From Thermanaeromonas sp. C210 (GTDB lineage: Bacteria; Bacillota; DSM-521; Neomoorellales; Neomoorellaceae): 64,000 nucleotides of DNA. The notes under the pieces were generated by a model. It was not told the origin of the DNA. It searched no databases and saw nothing but the letters and a program-made list of their open reading frames with translations. Below, piece by piece: positions 59,681 to 64,000 of this stretch; the stretch's first letter is position 1; each line of letters begins with the position of its first letter. Both the position numbers and the translations under genes were made by a program. The stretch spans positions 413,185 through 477,184 of the forward strand of contig NZ_BLWF01000002.1 of assembly GCF_013167955.1 (NCBI RefSeq). The letters are read 5' to 3'.

Positions 59681-60823
59681 CTAGGAGCCTCCGGGCGCCG
59701 GCTCCTCCTCCCAAGACCCGCCGCCGTCCGGCTCATCCGGCAGGACCCACAGGGAATCCTTCTTGAGGGAAACCTGTACCTCCGCCCCGGCCGCCAGCCC
59801 CATATCGCGGAAGACATAGCTGGGTATCTCCAGTTCCACAGTTTCTCCCGAACCGTCCAGGGTGAGGAACACCAGGTAACTGCCGTAACCGTCAAAAAGG
59901 CTGGATATCCGGGCCGGAAAGACATTGGCCTGCACCTTGGGCCGCAGGGGCTTCCCCTCCCGGATGATGACCACTTCCCGGGGGCTCAGGCCGAAGACCA
60001 CCTGCTGTCCTGCTCCCAGCCCCTCCCTCCAGGGCAGTTCACACACAAAACCGCGGGGGGTGCGGGCCACCAGGGACACACCGGGCTCGATATCCGTTAT
60101 GAGGCCCCTAAATACGTTGCGCCCGGCAAACAGCCGCGCCACTCCCAGAGTGGCCGGCCGGTAGTACACTTCTTCCGGCGTCCCGACCTGGTGAAGCTTC
60201 CCCCCCAGCATGACGCCCAGGTGATCGGCCAGCAGGAAGGCCTCTTGGAGGTCGTGGGTAACGTGAATGACGGTGGTCCCCAGCTTGTTGAATACTTCTC
60301 TAAGATAAAGGACTAGCTTGCGCCGTATAAAGCTGTCCAGGGCGGAAAAGGGCTCGTCCAGCAGGATAACCGAGGGTTCCACCAGCAGGGCCCGGGCGAG
60401 GGCCACCCGCTGCTTCTCCCCGCCGCTCAAATGAAGGGGGGATTTCCTTTCGAGCAAGTGTTCGATCTGGAGGAGCCCGGCCAGCTTCCGGGCCCTGTCC
60501 CGGGCCCGGTCGAGGGGCATTTTCCGGGCCCTGGCACCGAAGAGGATGTTATCCATGACCGACAAATGGGGAAACAGGGCCAAATTCTGCGGCAGATAGC
60601 CAATTTTCCTTTCCTCCGGCCGGGCCCGGGTTATATCGCGATCCTCCAGGATAATGGAACCCTTTTTTACGGCGTGGACCCCGCAGATGGTGTCCAAGAG
60701 CAGGGTTTTACCCGAACCCGAAGGGCCTACGATGACCAGGCACCGGCCCCGCTCCACTCTAAAGGATATATCTTGCAGCCGGAACCCCGGGACTTGCACT
60801 TCCACACCGGACAGGTACAGCAT
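59681..60823 (-). CDS. modC: Molybdate/tungstate ABC transporter ATPase
   Basis: 380 residues. Walker A GPSGSGKTLL near residue 33, signature LSGGEKQRVALARAL, Walker B VILLDEPFSALD, H-loop HVTHD. After ~230 comes a C-terminal regulatory beta domain (MOBE/TOBE-like, PKVQANVFPARISSLFDGYGSYLVF) that can sense oxyanion. Overlaps the permease stop by one base (60823). Molybdate versus tungstate cannot be told. Confidence 0.9.
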   Translation of the reverse strand: MLYLSGVEVQVPGFRLQDISFRVERGRCLVIVGPSGSGKTLLLDTICGVHAVKKGSIILEDRDITRARPEERKIGYLPQNLALFPHLSVMDNILFGARARKMPLDRARDRARKLAGLLQIEHLLERKSPLHLSGGEKQRVALARALLVEPSVILLDEPFSALDSFIRRKLVLYLREVFNKLGTTVIHVTHDLQEAFLLADHLGVMLGGKLHQVGTPEEVYYRPATLGVARLFAGRNVFRGLITDIEPGVSLVARTPRGFVCELPWREGLGAGQQVVFGLSPREVVIIREGKPLRPKVQANVFPARISSLFDGYGSYLVFLTLDGSGETVELEIPSYVFRDMGLAAGAEVQVSLKKDSLWVLPDEPDGGGSWEEEPAPGGS

Positions 60824-61617
60824 TAAAAGGCCGCTCTCCTCTCATTATCGAGATAGCGCAGCGAAAGTAACACCAGAAAGGAAACCAACAACAGGATCCA
60901 TATCAGGACCACGGCCTTTTCTATATTGGCGCTGGCCAGGTTCAGGTAGATGGCGATGGGCAGGGTTTCGGTTTTGAATTTGGTGGCCCCGGCCAGGGTG
61001 ACGGTAGCCCCGAATTCTCCCAGAGCCCGGGCCCAGGACAGGATAAAGGCGGAGAGAATCCCCTGCCGGGCCATGGGCAGGGTAACCCGCCAAAAGGCTC
61101 CCCCGCTGCTTTCGCCCAGAAGGCGGGCCGTCAGCTCATAATGGGTATCGATGGAATCGAAGACGGCTTTGATCAACCGTATGGCCAGGGCCAGGGTTAT
61201 GGTCGTCTGGGCCACGATGATACCCGCCGGGGTGAAAACGACGGGGATTAGGTGCTGCTGGATCCACAGGCCGACGGGTTGGTTGAAAAAAATCAACAGG
61301 AGGGCGCCCAGGGCGATGGGGGAAACTCCCGTCGGCAGGTCCAGTACGGTGTCCACCAGGATTTTCCCCCGGAAAGGACGGCGGGATAACAGATAGGCCA
61401 CGGGCGTGCCCAGGATTACGGCCAGGGAGGCGGACACCAGGGATGTTTTAAGGGAGAGGCCGAGGGCGAACTGTATCTCCTTGTCCTGCAAGCTCTCCAG
61501 TAGAATATCAGGCCTAACATACGGTATCTGGGCCAAAAACAAGAGTAAGAAGTAGGCCAGGACGATTCCCAAAAGGCCTGTAGTGGCCAGGTTGAAAGCA
61601 TCCTTTTTCTTCATCAC
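60823..61617 (-). CDS. modB: Molybdate/tungstate ABC transporter permease
   Basis: 264 residues, six membrane segments; the EAA loop, carrying ARLLGESSGGAFWRVTLPMARQGILSAFILSWARALGEFGATVTLAG, is diagnostic of ModB-type permeases. Operates with modC and modA. ATG 61617 lies 16 bases beyond the modA stop. Confidence 0.93.
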   Translation of the reverse strand: MMKKKDAFNLATTGLLGIVLAYFLLLFLAQIPYVRPDILLESLQDKEIQFALGLSLKTSLVSASLAVILGTPVAYLLSRRPFRGKILVDTVLDLPTGVSPIALGALLLIFFNQPVGLWIQQHLIPVVFTPAGIIVAQTTITLALAIRLIKAVFDSIDTHYELTARLLGESSGGAFWRVTLPMARQGILSAFILSWARALGEFGATVTLAGATKFKTETLPIAIYLNLASANIEKAVVLIWILLLVSFLVLLSLRYLDNERRAAF

Positions 61618-61632
61618 GGTTCCCTTGCCCCT

Positions 61633-62517
61633 TTACCAGGGGTTTTGGAGGCGGTACTCCCCGCCCACGGGGGCCTGGGGAGCCAGCCGGCGGGCTTCCT
61701 CCTCGGTGGTCAGGTAGCCCCATTTTTTAAAGACAGCCTTGCCTTCTTCAGAAGTAAGATAATCGATGAACTGCTGGGCCAAATCCCTCTGGGTGGAATA
61801 GCTGGAAACGGCCACCGGGATGTAGCCGATCCTGGACACCTTCTCCGGGGGCAGGTAGATGGTTTCGATTTTATCCGGATTCCAGGAAGCAAATACTTCC
61901 CAGCCCAGCACGGCGTCCACCTGTCCCAGGGCCACCAGGTTGGCCACCTTTTCGCAGCTTTCCACATAAGTAACGATGTTTTCCTTCACTTCGGAATCCA
62001 AGCCGGCCTTTTCCAAAATCTCCGCTCCGTAAAGGCCCACACAGACCGTGTCCGGCCGGGCCATACCTACCTTTACGCCGGGTTTGGCCAGATCTTCTAG
62101 GCCCTGAATGCCTTGGGGATTGCCTTTAGGAACGTTGATAGCGGGGACCAGGTAGACCACGATCCTCTCGGTTTCCGGCAGCACTACCCCTTCCTTTTTG
62201 GCCAGCTCCATGAAATCCGAGGAACCCGGCAGGTAAATATCCCCCTGCTTGCTCAATTTCATCTGGCTCAGGACCGCGCCCGACCCGCCGAAGGTGAGAG
62301 TCACCCTGGTGCCCGTCCTGGCTTCGAACCTGGCCGCGATCTCTTCCAGGGGAGGCTTGCTGGCCGACCCGGCAAACACCCTGATCTCCCGGGCGGTAGC
62401 CACCCCTTCCCCTCCCCTTTCCGGGCGGCCGGCGCAGCCGCCCAGCAGGGCGCTCGCCATTGCCATGGCCATTACCACCGCCGCCAGCATCCATAAGAAG
62501 TGCCGCCTGCCGCTCAA
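61633..62517 (-). CDS. modA: Molybdate/tungstate-binding lipoprotein
   Basis: 294 residues. Lipoprotein signal WMLAAVVMAMAMASALLGGC with lipid-attachment Cys near residue 27, then a type II periplasmic-binding fold starting REIRVFAGSASKPPLEEIAARFEARTG. LTFGGSGAVLSQMKLSKQGDIYLPGSSDFM contains the Ser/Thr anion-binding positions. The start is TTG 62517 because GGAGG stands six bases upstream; the 33-codon upstream extension runs through the leader RNA and is rejected. Confidence 0.92.
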   Translation of the reverse strand: MSGRRHFLWMLAAVVMAMAMASALLGGCAGRPERGGEGVATAREIRVFAGSASKPPLEEIAARFEARTGTRVTLTFGGSGAVLSQMKLSKQGDIYLPGSSDFMELAKKEGVVLPETERIVVYLVPAINVPKGNPQGIQGLEDLAKPGVKVGMARPDTVCVGLYGAEILEKAGLDSEVKENIVTYVESCEKVANLVALGQVDAVLGWEVFASWNPDKIETIYLPPEKVSRIGYIPVAVSSYSTQRDLAQQFIDYLTSEEGKAVFKKWGYLTTEEEARRLAPQAPVGGEYRLQNPW

Positions 62518-62645
62518 GGTTATCCTCCCCCTCAATCTTCCTAAAAGATAACCCCGGCTCGCAAAGGATGCCGGGGTCTGTTCCGCGTGGTCCAAACCTT
62601 TCTCCTTTCCGAGCAAGGGGAGGCATGCCCGTTTCCCGGCATACC
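62518..62645 (-). ncRNA. Candidate Moco-type riboswitch leader of modABC
   Basis: Minus strand: a closing helix P1 pairs ATGCCGGG (62635-62642) with the facing CCCCGGCAT (62568-62576). Inside lie ACGGGCATGCCTCCC and GGAAAGGAGAAAGG, which look like Moco-riboswitch segments from memory. The 3' strand of P1 can instead pair with GCCGGGG at 62552-62558, giving an alternative hairpin followed by TTATCTTTT. GGTTATC (62547-62553) can pair with GATAACC (62518-62524), next to the modA Shine-Dalgarno site. Class assignment is from recalled features only. Confidence 0.6.
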
Positions 62646-62889
62646 CCGTGGGCTATATTTTAGCCCAGGCCGGCTGGCCATAGATCTGACCCTTGCTTAA
62701 GGGCTCGTCCTTAGGCTCAACCGGCTCGGAGAAAGATATCAAATTTTGTCGGCTACTTCCACGTTCTTATCATACCCTATCGTATCCAGCCCGTCAAGGA
62801 TGCCCGGTGGTGCGCCCCTAAACTCGTATTTGCAGGTCGCATACCCGGGTACCCGCGTTTTTGCCGGCTCTTGACACGGGACACGGGCT

Positions 62890-63174
62890 TCATGTCCGGG
62901 TGCCTATTTTCGAACCGAACATCTGTCGGCTTCCGGTGGCGGAAACGGCGACTAACAGGCCGTTTAACAAATATAGCGGGATATCTCTGAACGAGAAATT
63001 ACCTGTAGCCAGGTTCGTTATTATAATAAGTGTTAAGGCGACGGTTAGAATTAGGCCGCGCATCGACCATCCCTTTAACCTTCCAATATTCTTGAGAAAC
63101 TCCACCACCAATAAAGTAGCCATAGCGGCTCCGGATAAGGTAGCGAGATCGGCGTAGGTAAATAAGCCCTCCAT
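62890..63174 (-). CDS. Small membrane protein, holin-like
   Basis: 94 residues with three hydrophobic segments: LATLSGAAMATLLVVEFL, MRGLILTVALTLIIITNLA and IPLYLLNGLLVAV. The N-terminal layout resembles phage holins and the YvrJ-related group. ATG 63174 has GGAAGGGGGGAAAGCC upstream, better than ATG 63192. Divergent from the riboswitch-controlled gene. Not assigned to a named family with confidence. Confidence 0.6.
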   Translation of the reverse strand: MEGLFTYADLATLSGAAMATLLVVEFLKNIGRLKGWSMRGLILTVALTLIIITNLATGNFSFRDIPLYLLNGLLVAVSATGSRQMFGSKIGTRT

Positions 63175-63389
63175 GGCTTTCCCCCCTTCCATGTAAACTG
63201 AGCCGGCCTCGGGCTCTCGAGTGAAATTCCTAAGGCTCGGTACCTTCTACTCCCTAAAGAGGGAAGAACTGCCCCTTTTAATAACCCAGTCGTCCGGAGG
63301 CCCTTCCTTCCAAACCCGAAACCGGGACGCCAGCCTGTCCCCAATTGATCGACGCACCAGTATGCTTATTATTCCAGATCAGTAACCAA
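63175..63389. other. Divergent intergenic region
   Basis: 215 bases between the holin-like gene and the riboswitch promoter. No supported coding region. It is moderately GC-rich to 63350 and AT-rich after. No operator recognised. Confidence 0.35.
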
Positions 63390-63418
63390 TTGCCATATCC
63401 TGACTTCTAGTATATAAT
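63390..63418 (+). promoter_or_regulatory. Sigma-A promoter of the c-di-GMP riboswitch gene
   Basis: TTGCCA (63390-63395) and TATAAT (63413-63418) are separated by 17 bases. It lies ~50 bases before the aptamer. Confidence 0.75.
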
Positions 63419-63471
63419 GGATGCGTAACTACAGAAGAAGGATATATTTGCTCCCCACAACCTAATAGTTC

Positions 63472-63558
63472 GAGTGCCAAAGGCAAACTTACCGAAAGGT
63501 GAGGACGCAAAGCCATAGGGTCTAAAGTACCAACTGGTACTATGACAGCCTGGCTGCC
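63472..63558 (+). ncRNA. Cyclic-di-GMP-I (GEMM) riboswitch aptamer
   Basis: Conserved core seen in order: GCCAAAGGCAAAC, a GAAA tetraloop in ACCGAAAGGT, GGACGCAAAGCC with the GEMM core ACGCAAAGCC, a second variable helix (GTACCAACTGGTAC) and the closing GACAGCCTGGCTGCC. Followed by a terminator hairpin and a gene on the same strand, so the arrangement is that of a transcriptional riboswitch. Confidence 0.92.
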
Positions 63559-63576
63559 ACTTGAAGCCCATTAAAC

Positions 63577-63608
63577 CTGCCCTCATCTTTGGGGCAGACT
63601 TTTTTGTC
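63577..63608 (+). terminator. Riboswitch expression-platform terminator
   Basis: CTGCCC (63577-63582) pairs with GGGCAG (63592-63597), loop TCATCTTTG, followed by ACTTTTTTGTC. It lies between the aptamer and the gene start at 63630, so c-di-GMP could control read-through. Confidence 0.8.
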
Positions 63609-63629
63609 TTCTGGGGAGGGCAAAACTTC

Positions 63630-63893
63630 ATGTCGAGAAAGGTTAAACTACGGGAGTTAATTATGAAGGCCCAAGCTGGTGACCAAGAAGCCCTCGCCGA
63701 GCTGATTCAGCGCTTTAGCCCGGTAATTAAGAAATACAGCCGCCGCCTAGGTTATGATTATGAGGAAGCACGCTCTGACTTGGTAGCCTGGATAGTAGAC
63801 GCCGTTCGCCGATACAAGCCCAAAACCCCGTGGGGAAGGAGCGAACTAGAGCAATACTTTTCAGAAAAGAATAATCGCGGAAAATCATCTTGA
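63630..63893 (+). CDS. Small sigma-70-like helix-turn-helix protein
   Basis: 87 residues, starting MSRKVKLRELIMKAQAGDQEALAELIQRF and continuing IKKYSRRLGYDYEEARSDLVAWIVDAVRRYKP. The N-terminal part resembles sigma region 2 (core-binding), as in small sigma-like regulators of conjugative elements and phages. No region 4 is present, so it is probably not a complete sigma factor. ATG 63630 with GGGGAGGG nine bases upstream; the frame begins at 63561 inside the riboswitch terminator, so this start is better. Controlled by the c-di-GMP-I riboswitch. Confidence 0.75.
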   Translation: MSRKVKLRELIMKAQAGDQEALAELIQRFSPVIKKYSRRLGYDYEEARSDLVAWIVDAVRRYKPKTPWGRSELEQYFSEKNNRGKSS

Positions 63894-64000
63894 CAGTTGG
63901 GTATGGGGGGTATTAACAGCCTCTTCTCCTTCTCTTTAATTATTGTAACGAGATATGTAGGTTAAAAGGAGGCGCAGAACTATGTCCCCCTAAGCCTGAA
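63894..64000 (+). other. Intergenic end of window with a strong RBS before a 3-codon ORF
   Basis: AAAAGGAGGCGCAGAACT precedes an ATG near 63982, which is followed by TCC CCC TAA, a three-codon frame. A TTGACA (63890-63895) and TATTAA (63911-63916) are 15 bases apart. The next gene probably starts just beyond the window, or a leader peptide is present. Confidence 0.4.

Noticed and set aside
62518-62616. 33-codon N-terminal extension of modA
   Set aside because: It translates the riboswitch-like leader; TTG 62517 has the proper Shine-Dalgarno site and gives a standard lipoprotein signal.
1-64000. CRISPR arrays, insertion sequences, rRNA genes
   Set aside because: No regularly spaced repeats, no transposase motifs and no rRNA sequence were seen on either strand.

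Overview
The window looks like chromosomal DNA of a thermophilic, spore-forming, anaerobic Firmicute of the Moorella/Thermanaeromonas type. This is inferred from high GC, frequent GTG and TTG starts with strong Shine-Dalgarno sites, a formate-tetrahydrofolate ligase very close to what I remember of the Moorella enzyme, spoIIE with a Spo0A-type promoter, phosphosulfolactate genes and several molybdopterin reductases. No species can be fixed without a database search.

Layout. 0-9.5 kb (+): partial nfeD and a slipin, then the conserved block rpsF-ssb-rpsR-yybS-rplI-lonC-dnaB, then a small siroheme-reductase-like gene with a Cys-rich partner. 9.8-22.3 kb (mostly -): MoaD-like protein, YvrJ/DUF2922/DUF1659, the run panB-cvpA-M18 peptidase-yedF-HEAT, DUF441, comA/comB, an MFS exporter (+), and pstB-phoU behind a PHO box. 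22.4-30 kb (-): fhs, nadABC with a promoter and palindromic operator next to the regulator gene niaR, and a secreted stalk-domain protein. 30-41 kb (-): mtnA, an EamA exporter, an orphan Mod-type DNA methyltransferase, a GH31 glucosidase, an old-yellow-enzyme type reductase, a fumarylacetoacetase-family enzyme and a PucR regulator. 41.4-50.5 kb (-): respiratory molybdoenzymes, namely two tandem Tat-exported DmsA paralogues sharing one DmsB and one DmsC, followed by a distinct cytoplasmic pair (A3/B3). 51-57.4 kb (-): spoIIE, tilS, ftsH, ndk. 57.4-59.2 kb: a small accessory island (frameshifted XRE regulator, SLATT-type membrane protein, tandem-duplicated phage-type protein) lying between tRNA-Met/tRNA-Glu and spoIIE, which are adjacent in Bacillus subtilis. 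59.7-62.6 kb (-): modABC molybdate/tungstate transporter behind a riboswitch-like leader resembling the Moco class. 62.9-64 kb: a holin-like protein and a sigma-like gene behind a cyclic-di-GMP-I riboswitch.

How the genes fit together: modABC would supply metal to the three molybdoenzymes, whose membrane arm (DmsC) takes electrons from the quinone pool. nadABC with NiaR is a self-contained NAD-control unit. pstB-phoU carries four 11-bp PHO repeats. spoIIE, comA/comB and the Spo0A-type promoter point to sporulation. Regulatory DNA is unusually legible here: besides core promoters there are two riboswitch-like leaders, a PHO box, a NiaR-type palindrome and a Spo0A-type promoter with a 22-bp spacer.
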